A stretch of DNA of 64,000 bases from Ehretia macrophylla. Its lineage: Eukaryota; Streptophyta; Magnoliopsida; Boraginales; Ehretiaceae. Position 1 is the stretch's first letter. Each line of letters starts with the position of its first letter. The stretch is taken from contig CM075767.1 in NCBI GenBank assembly GCA_037974665.1, forward strand, positions 25,445,498-25,509,497, in the 5' to 3' direction. The notes beneath the pieces are model-generated. The model saw nothing but the letters and a program-made list of their open reading frames with translations, was not told the origin of the DNA and did not search any database. Below, one piece after another: positions 11,601 to 22,757 of this stretch. Position numbers and translations under genes: made by a program.

Positions 11601-14600
11601 GCATAACTCTTTTGCCGACTCTGTGCTGTAAGCATTCTTTTTCTGATAAGCTGCACCTGATCAATCATCTTGTTCATTTCAGGTAAAAGAGTAGGGTCGA
11701 TAGTCTTCATCTCACCCACATCATCCCAATAGAGAGGAGACCGACATTTACGCCCATACAGTGCCTCATAAGGTGCCATACCAATAGTAGCTTGATAACT
11801 ATTGTTGTAGGCGAACTCTGCTAGTGGCAAATATTTCTCCCAACTTTTACCGAAGTCCAGAATACAAGCCCGCAACATATCCTCAAGGATCAAGATAGTT
11901 CTCTCGGATTGACCATCTGTCTGAGGATGATAAGCTGTACTGAAATTCAAATTCGTGCCCAAAGCTTTCTGAATCTTCTGCCAGAACTGAGATGTGAATC
12001 TGGGATCTCTATCCGACACGATACTCTTTGGAATTCCATGTAGTCGGACAACATTCTCAATATACAACTCTACCAGTTTATCAAGAGAATCAGACTTCTT
12101 TTTAGCAATAAAATGAGAAGTCTTGGTCAGTCTATCCACAATAACCCAGACTGAGTCGTTACCCCTCGAAGACCTCGGTAAATCGGATACGAAGTCCATA
12201 GTAATATGATCCCATTTCCAAACAGGAATAGCCAAAGGCTGCAACAACCCTGCAGGTCTCTGATGTTCTGCTTTAACTTTCTGACAGGTAAGACATCGGG
12301 CAACATAGTCAGCAATTTCTCTCTTCATATTATTCCACCAGAAATTCTGCTTCAAATCTTTATACATTTTCGTACTGCCTGGATGGATAGTATATCTGGA
12401 ACTGTGTGCCTCAGCAAGAATATCCTTCTTCAGAGTTGGATCATTCGGAATACAGATTCTACCTTTGAATTTGAGAATACCATCGTCGTGCAGTTTGAAA
12501 TCCGACTCTCCCCCTTTTGAATTCTCTAAGACTTTCAACAATTGAAGATCAGCCTGTTGAGCTTCTCGAATCCTGGATAACAACAGAGATTGAATCTGCA
12601 AACTTGCAAATTGAATACCAGAATTTGAAGTACTAGGCTTCCATAAGCACAATTCTTCCATGAATTCCCAATTCTTGATAATCAAGCTAGCAACAGTAGC
12701 CTTTCGGCTCAAAGCATCAGCAACAATATTGGCCTTACCTGGAAGATAGTTAATAGTGCAGTTATAGTCCTCAAGTAATTCCAGCCAACGCCTCTGCCTC
12801 ATGTTCAACTCTTTCTGGGAAAACAGATATTTCAAGCTCTTATGGTCTGTAAAGATTTCAAATTTGTTGCCCCAGAGATAATGACGCCATTTCTTTAATG
12901 CTAGAATGATAGCTGCAAGCTCAAGATCATGAGTCGGATAGCTGAGTTCATAAGGCTTTAGTTTCCTGGAAGCATAAGCAATAACCCTGCCATTCTGCAT
13001 CAATACACAACCCAGCCCTTCCTTCGAAGCATCACTGTAGATCACCAGATTATCATAACCCTCAGGTAAAGCAAGAATAGGAGCTGTAGTCAATCTCTTC
13101 TTCAATTCCTGGAAGCTGGCCTCACATTTATCATTCCAGTCAAATACTGTTTTCTTCTGAGTAAGTCGAGTTAAAGGCCCTGCAATCTTAGAGAAATCCT
13201 TTACAAACCTCCGATAATACCCAGCTAAACCAAGGAAGCTACGAATTTCCGTGACAGTTTCAGGTCGTTTCCAAGATAACACAACTTCAATCTTCGCTGG
13301 ATCAACAGAAATACCATCCTGCGAGATAATATGGCCAAGAAAAGCAACTTGCTTAAGCCAGAATTCACACTTGCTAAACTTTGCAAATAACCGATGCTCC
13401 TGAAGAGTTTGCAACACAATTATGAGATGTTGTTCATGTTCCGCCTCAGATTTAGAATAAACAAGGATATCATCAATAAATATGACTACAAATTGATCCA
13501 GATAAGGACGGAATACCCTCTGCATTAAATCCATGAATGCGGCGGGAGCATTAGTAAGACCAAACGGCAAGACAACAAACTCATAATGGCCATATCGAGT
13601 TCTGAAGGCAGTTTTAGGAACATCATCTTTCTTAATCCTCAGCTGATAATAACCCTGCCTCAGATCAAATTTAGAGAATACCCTGGCGCCTTGCAACTGA
13701 TCAAACAACTCTTCGATTAAAGGCAAAGGATATTTATTTTTGACGGTTACCTGATTAAGACCCCGGTAATCGATGCATAGGCGAAGAGATCCGTCTTTCT
13801 TTTTAACGAAGAGAACTGGCGCACCCCACGGTGAAGAACTCGGCTGAATGAATCCCTTCTCAAGCAAGCCCTGCAATTGAACTTTCAATTCCTGCAACTC
13901 AGGTGGGGCCATTCTGTACGGAGTCCTAGAGATAGGTGAAGTCCCCGGCAATAAATCAATCATGAACTCTATCTCTCTATCAGGCGGTAACCCAGGTAAT
14001 TCCTCAGGAAAGACCCCCGGAAACTCCCTCACGATAGGTACATCAGTCAATTTCAGTTGATCCCCAGGTTGATTAATCAAATAAGCAAGATAAGCCTCAC
14101 AACCCTTGCTTAATAATTTAGATGCCCTAATAGAAGAAATAATAGGAGTTCCCGTAGATTTTCTACTACCAACTATTTTAAGTACAGGCTGGTCAGGCAT
14201 CTCTAGATACACAATCTTCTTTCTACAATCAAGCTGGGCATAATATTTACTTAACCAGTCCATCCCCAATATAATCTCAAAGTCATTGAAGGGTAAGATA
14301 ATCAAATCAGCAGGAAAAACACGACCTTCAATAAATATACTACATGCTCTGCAAATAGACCTAGTAACAAACTTCGGACCCATAGGAGTATAAACCACAA
14401 TCTCATGCAACAGTTTATCATGTTTCAATTTAGCATTTTGTGCACAAGTAGGAGTGATAAAAGAATGCGAAGCCCCGGAATCAATTAAAACCTTAACTGA
14501 TTGATCATTAAGAAGAAAAATACCTTCTACCACAGCGGTAGTATCCGGAAGCTCCTCGGCATCCAAAGCAAACACACGGGCCTGGCCTCGTGGTGGTGGT

Positions 14601-17600
14601 GCTGCAGCTGGGGCCCTGGTCTGAGAGTTCTGAGCTGATGTCTGTCCCCTAGGGTTCTTAAATTTCTGACAGTCTTTAACCCTGTGCTGATCACTGCCGC
14701 AACCTGTACATTTGTTATGTTTCTTCCAACAAACATCCTCAGTGTGGCCCTGGCGCTGACAGAAGCTGCACTGCTGGTGACGTCTTGCAACAGTGCCTCC
14801 CGAAGGAGCTCTGTAAGTAGAGGTAGCTGAACTACCCTGCTGCGAACGGGAAACCGCTGGACGGAACTGACTCTGAGTCTGGCTCTGAACTGGTCGTGCC
14901 TGAGTCTGAGTAGGCCCTGTGTAACTCTGAGTTTGTCTCGGCTGCGAACTCTGACCAACTGATACAGCCTGCCCCTGGTACCCTTGACTCTGAGACTGAA
15001 ACCGTTTACTCGATTGACTGGTCTCGGCTAATACATCGGCTTTCCGTTTCTCATATCTCGAGGCAGCTCGGACTACTGCAGCATAGTTAGGAAAATCATT
15101 TGAAGACAAGTTCAGCATAATATCTCTCCTCAAACCCATAATGAACCTCTGAATCTTCATGTCTTCCGGCTGAATTAAAGCTGGTGCATAACGGGAAAGC
15201 CGGGTAAAAGTAGCCTCATATTGATCTACCGTCATACTTCCCTGCCTCAAGTTTATGAACTCAGTCTGTCGCCTCTCGCGGGCAACTACCGATATATACT
15301 TGTCTCGAAATTCTCGGACAAAGTCGGCCCACGAATGATGACCTCCCTCAGCTACCCATTTCTCACTGATGGTATTCCACCAATCTTCAGCATCACCCTC
15401 GAGAAGGAAAGTAGCATAAGTAATCTTCCTGTCATCATGGCACTCCAATATCGCTGCCACTCTCTCGAACTTTCTTAGCCACATTTCAGCTTTCATATCG
15501 TCCGGCTCCCCAAAGAAGGTATAGGCCCCATGATGTATAAACCGATCATACAGATTCCCTCCGGTAGGGCCACTACCTCCGGCTCTCGCAGCCTGATTAC
15601 CTGCAACGACCCCTGGTTGACCCTGTTGTGTAACAAACTGGGCAATAGTGTTCATAGCTGTGGCCATCGTGGCCAAGATCTGTGCAGTGCTCGGCTCTTG
15701 AACCTGCGGTGCATTTTCGGCTACCTCAGCTTCTTGCCCTTGTACCCCCTCGGGTTCTCCACCAACATTCGGATTATCAGCACGACGGCGAGGCCCCATC
15801 GCAAATAGCTAGAATGCAAAGTGTTATGACAGGTATATATGTATATATGCAATTTATAAGTAAACACATAAAGAAAAGTCCAATTAGATTCACATAAAGT
15901 CAAGTACATAGGAATTCAAATAAATATTCCACATTCTTGAAGTAAACATAAATCACTAGATCATACTTGACATTCTAGACTCTTGATATTCTATTTCCAT
16001 GCTAGCATGTTCATTCCTTATTCAAATTTCACTTAGGTCAATCAAAATCAAAGACTCATGTATTCACAAAGTCACATAACAAGTCTCTACCCACAGACCG
16101 AGAAATTTAACCCGGCTTCATGCAATCTATAGCTCTGATACCACTTAAATGTCACGCCCCGACCCAACCCCCAAGCTAAAGGTTAAGTCCGGACCCGACA
16201 CACGGACAGAGTCTCTTCTGTACCGTGGACATTCTAAAAACCTGTAAACACTTATACAAGGTCTCTACAACACATACAAGCTTAATTTAATTAAACAATA
16301 AAGCTATAAGGCCATCCGAGCCTTATAGTACACAATATCTCCAAAACACACAAGCATGCAAGAACTGGTTATCAGCATAGACTTATAATCATTACATTCT
16401 AGGAAATCAATATAACAACTTAAAGAGTAGAGCATTCTACATTAACCATCCACTCACAAGCATGCAAGGAAATAAGGCAAGAATAAAAGTTATTACAGAT
16501 CATAGACTTTCAAAGTTACAACCCCGCCATCTAATCTTCGACTTATACAACAAGCATGTACAAGCCCTTGGGCTACAAAATAGTACATAAAGTAATCAGA
16601 GGAGTCTTCCACAAAGCATCAAAAACATTAACCACCTTAAGTTATCAGACACAGCAACTAAGGTAAGGGCTCGGTCTGAACTTCTTCTTCCTCAACTAAA
16701 TCAACAAGCTGGGGATCACCCTCAGCGTCTCCTGAAACAGATATCGAGGTATGAGCAACCACTGTTGCCCAGTGAGGGATATAGTCCCGGGGCGTGCAAT
16801 GCAACAGATAACACAATTACACAACAATAACACTTTAACAATTTAAGAATCAATGAAAACTTAAATAACCACACAATTAAAAGGATACATTTCAACAATC
16901 CCCTATACACCAATCTTCACTGGTCTTCAATCACGATCCACGAACCACGAGCACGATCACGATAAGCCGGCATAACCCCAATCACTCCAGTGGGTGTACT
17001 CCGGATCCTACGACCCAACATCCCCTGGCAATCTCCGGACCAGGCGAATGAGGGAATAGGGTACGGAGTTTGAATATCCACCGGCAAGCCCTCTGCCGCC
17101 CAGCCGATATTCAACACATCCGCCCCGACACTATGGTTGCGCAACCAACTATGCAATGCACTCAACGATGGCAAGTTAACAACAATAATATAAGCATTAA
17201 CACATATGAGGATCAACAAAGTAGGTTGACCTCGATACAATTAGGATAGAAGCAAGGATAGAAGCTAATAAGCAGTTTACAAATGAACTTATACCATATA
17301 AGCATAGAATCACACCAAAAGCTCCAAACCAACTTAATATCACATATAAACACTCATGAAGTCATGCCGTGGGTTTAGGAATGTGAGAAAAACGGAATTG
17401 CACTGAAACCCCTTTATTTTACATACTATTTCTCTTCCAAACCCAAGTTAATGATTTCATTTTCAAAAGAAACTCTCCCAACCTTCTAACTAACCCCCAA
17501 GGTACCCTTTCAACCCTCGAACTCAATCAAATGCCCGCGTTTACCCCGAAAGCCCCAATTTTCCTCTTTTGGCTATAAACCACACCTACATTGTCCGGGC

Positions 17601-19463
17601 TTCAAACAAGGGATATCAAGGCATCTATAGCACCTAGGTAGCCTAAGGATACTAGAATTGAAGCCCGAATCCACCCGGATTCGCATTAACACCAAAAGCC
17701 CCAACTTAAAGTCGGCTATTTTCCATTTTTAGGCAATTTTAAGGCAATGCAAGTACACGGGGTTATTTAACTATCTTCACTAGCACCTAAGGCATCAATT
17801 AGAAGCATTAATTCAAGCCAATTCGAACAATTACACAAAACCCTAAAAAAACGTCACTATTCACCCTAAGAATCAAACTATCGATTTCTACCGTTTAATT
17901 CATGAAACAATAGCATAAAAGTGGTCTCTACTATGTGTACACAACATATATAAGCTTATTTGAGCCTTGCAATAGCATTAAACATCATTTCTAACAAATC
18001 AAGAAAATAGCAATTATTTTAAAATGCGAAAATAAGCCATGAAATCCCTCACCACTACGCGTAGGAGCACCTAGGAACCTTGCAAACACCCTACACTAGT
18101 TGCTCGAGGCTTGGCTTGGCTTGAATTGATGATTTGATGAGCAAAAATCTCCTCCAAATGCACAAGGAAGGCTGTCGGGTATGGCACTGTTCATAAGCTG
18201 AATTTTTTTGTTTTTGTGTGATATGTGAGCTAAGTGTGATATGTTTTGGTTTTATAAAAGGTGGGGTCTAGTTGGACATTTAAATGGCTTCTAAAATGTG
18301 CGTTGAAAGCTTAGAAACGAGCCTAAGGTGGTGAAATATATGCTAGCTAATTAATTACCTAAGTTAGTTACGTAACACTATTCACTCAACTACTAAAGTC
18401 ATTTTCTAAACGAGCCTTCCTAACGCCTTAAGCTCAAAAGCACATTTTTCCCACTACTTTTACAATTAATATGATTTAATAAAAATGCTAATTAACTAAT
18501 AGAAAGCATTTTAAAAACGGAGTGAATAGTAGTCACAAAGTCAATTAATAAGGCATAGAAGTAAATGCACAAACAAGGGATGCAACAGTAATTAAATGCA
18601 TGGCAAAATCTCGGGCGTCACAGTATACTTACAAAAAAAAATGTGGTTATGCCATTGAAATTAGGAAGACGAATAGAGAAGTCGTTGAATTTCGTATAGT
18701 ACGAAATGGAGAAGCTAAACTGGACTTAGGACTTTCGACTTCTGATTACCATTATATGCACAGACTGAAGATTGATTATCAATTTATACCCATCTAACAT
18801 TGTGCTGGAGGACCTTCCAATGTGAGCTATTCCTTCTGGATGCATAATAGTTGTCTGGTAATCGTATCCACAAGCCTCTAAGATTACAAATGACATAATT
18901 TGCAAATGCAGATTGCTTTAAATAACCCTTAGAAGCAATATCTTTGGTACTAGCGGATGATAATCAATGGATAAATGACAACTTGTGATTGTTTATTTGC
19001 AAATACATGCCTGAGCAAATATTCATTGTATATGAACTTGTAATTTTCTTTTTTAGACTCCTTTCAACGTAATCTGTTACTCTGATCCAACGCGACTGAA
19101 GACTGCCGTGGAACTTCTAAATACTACACAGTACTTAGAGTCTCATGTCGACAAGGTCAGGCAGACGACTAAAATTCTACTGAAGCTATTAATAGACGTT
19201 TCATGTTGTATTGAACATGTTAATGGTTTCTGGACGTGTTGCAGGTCGCATCTCCTATGCTGATTCTTCATGGAGCTGCTGATAAAGTGACGGATCCTCG
19301 TATTAGTCAGTATTTATATGAGAGTGCTTCTAGCAAGGATAAGACTCTCAAGCTCTACGAGGATGGTTATCACTCCATTCTGGAAGGAGAACCAGATGAC
19401 AGGATTTATACTGTACTTAATGACATTATCTCATGGCTAGATTCTCGGTGCATAGCAAAATAG
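5254..19463 (+). CDS. Monoacylglycerol lipase / caffeoylshikimate esterase-like alpha/beta hydrolase
   Basis: A serine hydrolase of the plant MAGL/CSE family, expected to cleave monoacylglycerols, lysophospholipids or caffeoyl shikimate. The exact substrate cannot be read from the sequence. Exons: 5254-5400, 5597-5626, 6234-6363, 6522-6668, 6958-7088, 8079-8216, 19057-19155 and 19245-19463. All joins keep frame and use GT-AG sites, giving 346 aa, a normal family length. Seen directly: oxyanion-region 'HGYGDT' (residues 91-96), nucleophile elbow 'GQSMGG' (Ser167), acid 'GAADKVTDP' (Asp287) and base '[10 protein letters not shown]' (His317). The start is the first in-frame ATG after 'catcatcat'. 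Upstream ATGs at 5067 and 5093 are out of frame. Exon 2 is a 30-nt microexon. No signal peptide or membrane segment is evident. Intron 6 holds a 10-kb antisense retrotransposon, without which it would be about 844 nt. The coding frame is undamaged, but splicing across the insertion is unproven. Confidence 0.9.
5650..5683. repeat. (AC)n(AT)n microsatellite in intron 2 of the hydrolase gene
   Basis: A run of about eleven AC units is followed by five AT units, lying within intron 2 of the alpha/beta-hydrolase gene just after the 30-nt exon. Confidence 0.9.
8632..11104 (-). repeat. 3' LTR of the Tekay-like element (left copy)
   Basis: Direct repeat of 16150-18622 at a constant offset of 7518 bp and of equal length. 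It begins TG and ends CA on the + strand. It contains the last codons of the gag-pol frame (11027-11104). Two short - strand frames (9204-9395, 9399-9722) occur identically in the other LTR. They have no recognised domain and are probably non-coding. Confidence 0.95.
11027..15799 (-). CDS. Gag-Pol polyprotein of the Tekay-like retrotransposon
   Basis: An uninterrupted 1590-residue frame. In order with rough positions: Gag retrotransposon domain (100-250), Gln/Ser-rich linker, CCHC knuckles with '[14 protein letters not shown]' (about 345-385), aspartic protease '[11 protein letters not shown]' (about 440), reverse transcriptase with 'FIDDILVYS' (about 775), RNase H with '[10 protein letters not shown]' (about 920), integrase with an HHCC finger ('[14 protein letters not shown]', about 1170) and DDE-type core ('[10 protein letters not shown]', about 1295), a 'GPFEI' segment (about 1440) and a chromodomain-like tail '[20 protein letters not shown]' (about 1520). 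The start is the first Met, about 335 nt inside the 5' LTR end. The last ~42 codons cross the polypurine tract into the 3' LTR. All catalytic motifs are present, so the copy could be autonomous. Confidence 0.95.
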   Translation of the reverse strand: MGPRRRADNPNVGGEPEGVQGQEAEVAENAPQVQEPSTAQILATMATAMNTIAQFVTQQGQPGVVAGNQAARAGGSGPTGGNLYDRFIHHGAYTFFGEPDDMKAEMWLRKFERVAAILECHDDRKITYATFLLEGDAEDWWNTISEKWVAEGGHHSWADFVREFRDKYISVVARERRQTEFINLRQGSMTVDQYEATFTRLSRYAPALIQPEDMKIQRFIMGLRRDIMLNLSSNDFPNYAAVVRAASRYEKRKADVLAETSQSSKRFQSQSQGYQGQAVSVGQSSQPRQTQSYTGPTQTQARPVQSQTQSQFRPAVSRSQQGSSATSTYRAPSGGTVARRHQQCSFCQRQGHTEDVCWKKHNKCTGCGSDQHRVKDCQKFKNPRGQTSAQNSQTRAPAAAPPPRGQARVFALDAEELPDTTAVVEGIFLLNDQSVKVLIDSGASHSFITPTCAQNAKLKHDKLLHEIVVYTPMGPKFVTRSICRACSIFIEGRVFPADLIILPFNDFEIILGMDWLSKYYAQLDCRKKIVYLEMPDQPVLKIVGSRKSTGTPIISSIRASKLLSKGCEAYLAYLINQPGDQLKLTDVPIVREFPGVFPEELPGLPPDREIEFMIDLLPGTSPISRTPYRMAPPELQELKVQLQGLLEKGFIQPSSSPWGAPVLFVKKKDGSLRLCIDYRGLNQVTVKNKYPLPLIEELFDQLQGARVFSKFDLRQGYYQLRIKKDDVPKTAFRTRYGHYEFVVLPFGLTNAPAAFMDLMQRVFRPYLDQFVVIFIDDILVYSKSEAEHEQHLIIVLQTLQEHRLFAKFSKCEFWLKQVAFLGHIISQDGISVDPAKIEVVLSWKRPETVTEIRSFLGLAGYYRRFVKDFSKIAGPLTRLTQKKTVFDWNDKCEASFQELKKRLTTAPILALPEGYDNLVIYSDASKEGLGCVLMQNGRVIAYASRKLKPYELSYPTHDLELAAIILALKKWRHYLWGNKFEIFTDHKSLKYLFSQKELNMRQRRWLELLEDYNCTINYLPGKANIVADALSRKATVASLIIKNWEFMEELCLWKPSTSNSGIQFASLQIQSLLLSRIREAQQADLQLLKVLENSKGGESDFKLHDDGILKFKGRICIPNDPTLKKDILAEAHSSRYTIHPGSTKMYKDLKQNFWWNNMKREIADYVARCLTCQKVKAEHQRPAGLLQPLAIPVWKWDHITMDFVSDLPRSSRGNDSVWVIVDRLTKTSHFIAKKKSDSLDKLVELYIENVVRLHGIPKSIVSDRDPRFTSQFWQKIQKALGTNLNFSTAYHPQTDGQSERTILILEDMLRACILDFGKSWEKYLPLAEFAYNNSYQATIGMAPYEALYGRKCRSPLYWDDVGEMKTIDPTLLPEMNKMIDQVQLIRKRMLTAQSRQKSYADRRRRDLKFTVGDRVFLKISPRKGLIRHGKGGKLSPRYVGPFEITETVGDLAYRLALPPSLGRIHDVFHVSMLRKYQPDPSHILEPEPLEISETLTYTEKPLRIVDQKVQELRTKSIPMVKVLWDHHGVEDATWEREDQMRDRYPELFAETCKNCVGAISLRGRGCDARDFAMHLITVASLVCAFTSMPY
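11105..11117 (-). other. Polypurine tract
   Basis: The - strand reads AAGGGGGAGAGGA immediately before the 3' LTR, the expected place for the plus-strand primer. It is translated as part of the gag-pol frame. Confidence 0.85.
16132..16143 (-). other. Primer-binding site, initiator tRNA-Met
   Basis: The - strand reads TGGTATCAGAGC six bases inside the 5' LTR, the standard plant primer site complementary to the 3' end of initiator tRNA-Met. It fixes the element's orientation as -. Confidence 0.9.
16150..18622 (-). repeat. 5' LTR of the Tekay-like element (right copy)
   Basis: A copy of 8632-11104 with one visible difference (18286 G versus 10768 A). In element orientation a TATAAAA-like box lies at about 18249-18256, roughly 370 bp into the LTR, and is a candidate U3 promoter. 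Confidence 0.95.
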
Positions 19464-20468
19464 TGTCTTCTGTATTCTATACATTTTGCTTCTAGCCATT
19501 ACCATTCTTCTCATCCTTTTCTGCTTGTTGTATAGTACTGCAATCATCTACTTTACTGGGTTCACCGTAAGAATCCCACCATTTGTTTATGGTTTGTTTG
19601 ACTCTCTTTAAAGTATCGTGTTGAGTAGGAATTGAAATAAAAACTCTATTTTGGGCTCAATGTTGTTGGAGTCTAATCTTGTCCCCGGCTCGCTCCACTC
19701 TATGTCCCCCTCCCCTCCCTGCCCTCCCCTCACCCTTTCTTAGTTATGGCTTACCTTTCTTAGTAATGGCTTACAATTATTCTGTAAACAAGTCAAATAA
19801 ATAGTTCTTTGCCCACACACAAACTGATATATTTATTTCAATCACTGAAAATTGATAAGATAATTTGTTATTGCAAGACTGCAACTCTGTAGACTTGCAT
19901 TTTTTTATGTTAAGAATTTGAGGCCTATTCTCAATAATCCCATAAATCACTAAGATCAAAGCCAAGTTACATGGTACATACAAGAGTAAAATCCTGAAAA
20001 TACCCTAAGCACAATAGTGGTTTTATTTTCTTTTGTTTTGATATGTTTTGGTTGTATTTTTTTATGAACATCTTTTATTAATAATGGAAATACATAAGTA
20101 ATTGTTAACAACTATATATTAATTTGTCCTCTTTCCTTAAAAAGAAAGAAAAACTATATATTAATTTGTGGATAGGGCAAGTCCCTTTTTGTAAATGCTT
20201 TTCAGAATTTCTTCTTCTTTTCTACCATAAGTAAAGTATTTCTCTTTAGAAGAATATATATTCCTTCAAATTTTTCTCTAGAAGAATATATTTCCCTTCA
20301 AATTTCTCCGAGCTCTTCTTTTCTTTTTCTTTTTTATTTTTAAAACAAATGATGTTTACAAATTAATTAACCATATACCAGGAGATTATTATTCAAATTG
20401 TAATTAAAACTACTAATAATTTAAATATACAAAGACTTACATATTAATAATAAATTTGGCGCAAAAAA
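19464..20468. other. Hydrolase 3' flank, no gene seen
   Basis: The hydrolase 3' UTR presumably occupies the first few hundred bases after the TAG. The rest is AT-rich sequence with a C-rich patch at 19680-19735 and no supported coding region. Confidence 0.5.
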
Positions 20469-20640
20469 CCTCCTAATCATAAGATTAGCCTTAATTTTGA
20501 GGTTCAAAAACTCATTGATCGAGCTTCTATTGGAAGTACTTGTTAATAAAAAGTTGAACACAAAGGCTCCTAGTTATACGATTAACCTTAACTGTTAGGC
20601 TAAAAAAATTCATTGATCGAGCTTTTATTGAAATTATCAA
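20469..20640. repeat. Imperfect two-copy tandem duplication, about 97-bp unit
   Basis: Both units run from 'ctcctaatcataagattagcc' / 'ctcctagttatacgattaacc' to 'cattgatcgagcttctattg' / 'cattgatcgagcttttattg'. The copies have diverged substantially. Confidence 0.55.
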
Positions 20641-20764
20641 GTTGTAAAAGGTGGATCGAGCACCACATCTATAGAGAAGCCAACAAATGTACAGATTGAC
20701 TCTCTAATTATGGTCTTAATTTATTTATGAGTTGTCATTTGATTGATCATGTTTCTACGCAGTT

Positions 20765-20876
20765 ATAGGAGCTTTTGAAAATGGATGAAAGGGACAAATC
20801 TGCCCCCGAGGATTGTGATTGGCTAACCTCCCGACTTCGGCCTCCTTCTGATTAAAAGGGAAAAAAAAAAAAAATG
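20765..20876 (+). mobile_element. Possible LINE 3' tail
   Basis: 'gcctccttctgattaaaagg' followed by a 14-A run resembles the 3' end downstream of the LINE RNase H relic near position 800 ('gcctccttttgattaaaat'). No target duplication could be read, so the boundaries are approximate. Confidence 0.35.
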
Positions 20877-21014
20877 TAGATCGAGCTTTTATTATTGCCT
20901 CCCCAAGGTTTCGAACTGATGACGTATTAGAAAGGGCAAATCGACTCCTCCGCTGAACCAACATATTGCGTAATTTATATTCTTTAAGCTTTTATTTGAA
21001 TGACCTTACAACAA

Positions 21015-22133
21015 GGGTTATTAACACAAATAGTCATTTGTCTTTGCTGCGTGTGCCAATTAACTCTCTTATTTTTTAAGTGTGATATTTTGGTCCCTGA
21101 TCTAATACTAAAATGACGCCGTTAGTCCTAATGTGTGAAATCCGTCAAAAAACTAACAGAAATGACATGCTTTACTCACGTGTTGACTTATGCGATGGCA
21201 AAATAGTCCATTATAAGTCAGATACTCATTTTTATCAGTTTACTGACACAAATGGTTATTTATCTTTGACTTAAGTGTCAACTAACTCCCTTATTTTTCA
21301 TTTGTGACGAATTGGTCCCTGATCTTGAACTACAGTGACAATGTTAGTCATTGCATGTGAAATCCATAAAAAAAAAGACGGAAGTGGCACGCTGACTGCA
21401 CATGCTTACACTGTGTGAAAAACCTTAAAAATAGATATTATTAGCAATTGGATATAAAAGAAGTCTTTGTAATTCAACAAACAATGTGAGAACGTAATGC
21501 AAGTAGGGTCGCGGTTCCGAGTGGCGCGTAGGTTAGCGATAGTGGCAACGCTTGTGGACGGATCAAAAGAAAAAATAATGAGAAAAGATCATAGAAAAAA
21601 GTGGAGAGAAGTGTGGATGAGCAAAGCTTGTTGCCCAAACTGAAAGACGAAGAGCAAGCCAAAAAGGAGTGAGAGAGGATGGTAGAGTATAAGTAGTTTG
21701 CCAAAGCTGGCTCTTCCTCCGTTTTTTCACGCAAAGTGTGAGCATATACGGTCAGTGTGCCACTTTCGTCTTATTTTTTATGGATTTCATATGCAAAGAC
21801 TAACATTGTCACTGTAGTTCAAGATCAGGGACCAATTCATCACAAATGAAAGATAAAGAAGTTAGTTGGCACTCAAGACAAAGATAAATAACTATTTGTG
21901 TCATTAAATCGATAAAAATGATTATTTGACTTATAATGGACTATTTTGTTATCGCATAAGTCAACACGTGAGCAAAGCATGTTATTTTCGTCAATTTTTT
22001 GTTGAATTTCACACATTAAAATTAACGACGTTATTTTAATACTAAATTAAGGACCAAAATGTCATTCTTGAAAAATAAGAAAATTAGTTGGCACATGTTG
22101 CAAAAAGATACAGGACCATAGTGTTAATAACCC
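21015..22133. mobile_element. Foldback Mutator-like element with perfect 9-bp target duplication
   Basis: A 1119-bp element beginning 'gggttattaacacaaatag' and ending in its inverted form '...gtgttaataaccc'. The 9-bp repeat 'ttacaacaa' flanks it exactly (21006-21014 and 22134-22142), as expected for Mutator superfamily insertion. Each arm is about 380 bp and contains two related sub-arms (outer 21015-21180, inner about 21233-21390, mirrored at about 21760-21918 and 21960-22133), so the structure is a nested foldback. The unique core, about 21400-21750, is more GC-rich and unrelated to the arms. It carries no transposase. The element ends 130 bp before the IST1-like start codon. Confidence 0.85.
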
Positions 22134-22263
22134 TTACAACAATTAAGCATAAAACTTATTTTCCTTTTTTCTTTTTCTAATAAACCACAAAAATTTACAT
22201 ACCCAATTGTGAAAAGATCATCCTATAAGAACAAGATTTTTGTTGGGTTGATCAGTAGCAACC

Positions 22264-22720
22264 ATGTCTGTCTTGAATCAGCTCTTCAACAGGGGTCTTC
22301 TTGGTGCAAAATGGTCAATTCACTTCTCCATCTTTCCAGTCACAATTCTTCTTCTTTTCTTTCTTTTTGTTTTTTTAAATTTAATCAATAAAAACTGAAG
22401 CAACTTACTTAATTTCCATAATTTCAATTTGTATTATGTGCTCATCTATTAAACCCATTAATTTTATGCAATTTTTAGCTTCAATTTTTCGCAAAATCTG
22501 TGTTCTTTTGTTTTTTTTTGTTTTCTATACATTTTTTGTTTTTTTATTGAATACCCATTAGTTATTGATTAATTTTTAGGCTAAAAATCACAGTAATTCA
22601 GATAAATTTTTTTAGTTCTGTATATCTGATGAAATCTGCAATGTTGGATTTTGTAAAGTTGAAATCTTTCTTTGCCATACTAAGTAAGTTCAGATTTTTA
22701 TGTGATCTTTTAGTGGATAT

Positions 22721-22757
<37 letters not shown>

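Larger units (their letters stand above)
8632..18622 (-). mobile_element. Full-length Ty3/gypsy LTR retrotransposon (Tekay/Del-like chromovirus)
   Basis: A complete 9991-bp element: two 2473-bp LTRs (8632-11104 and 16150-18622), a primer-binding site, a polypurine tract and one intact gag-pol frame on the - strand. The 5-bp target duplication 'gtata' lies at 8627-8631 and 18623-18627. LTRs start TGTCACGCCC and end GGGCGTCACA. By eye the LTRs differ at one base only (A at 10768, G at 18286), implying a very recent insertion. It sits in intron 6 of the hydrolase gene, antisense to it. Domain order (gag, PR, RT, RH, INT, C-terminal chromodomain-like segment) and the very long LTRs fit Tekay/Del. 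The lineage name is from known family features, not from a search. Confidence 0.95.

Noticed and set aside
12206..15897. Several + and - strand open frames of 60-143 codons
   Set aside because: Shadows of the long gag-pol frame.
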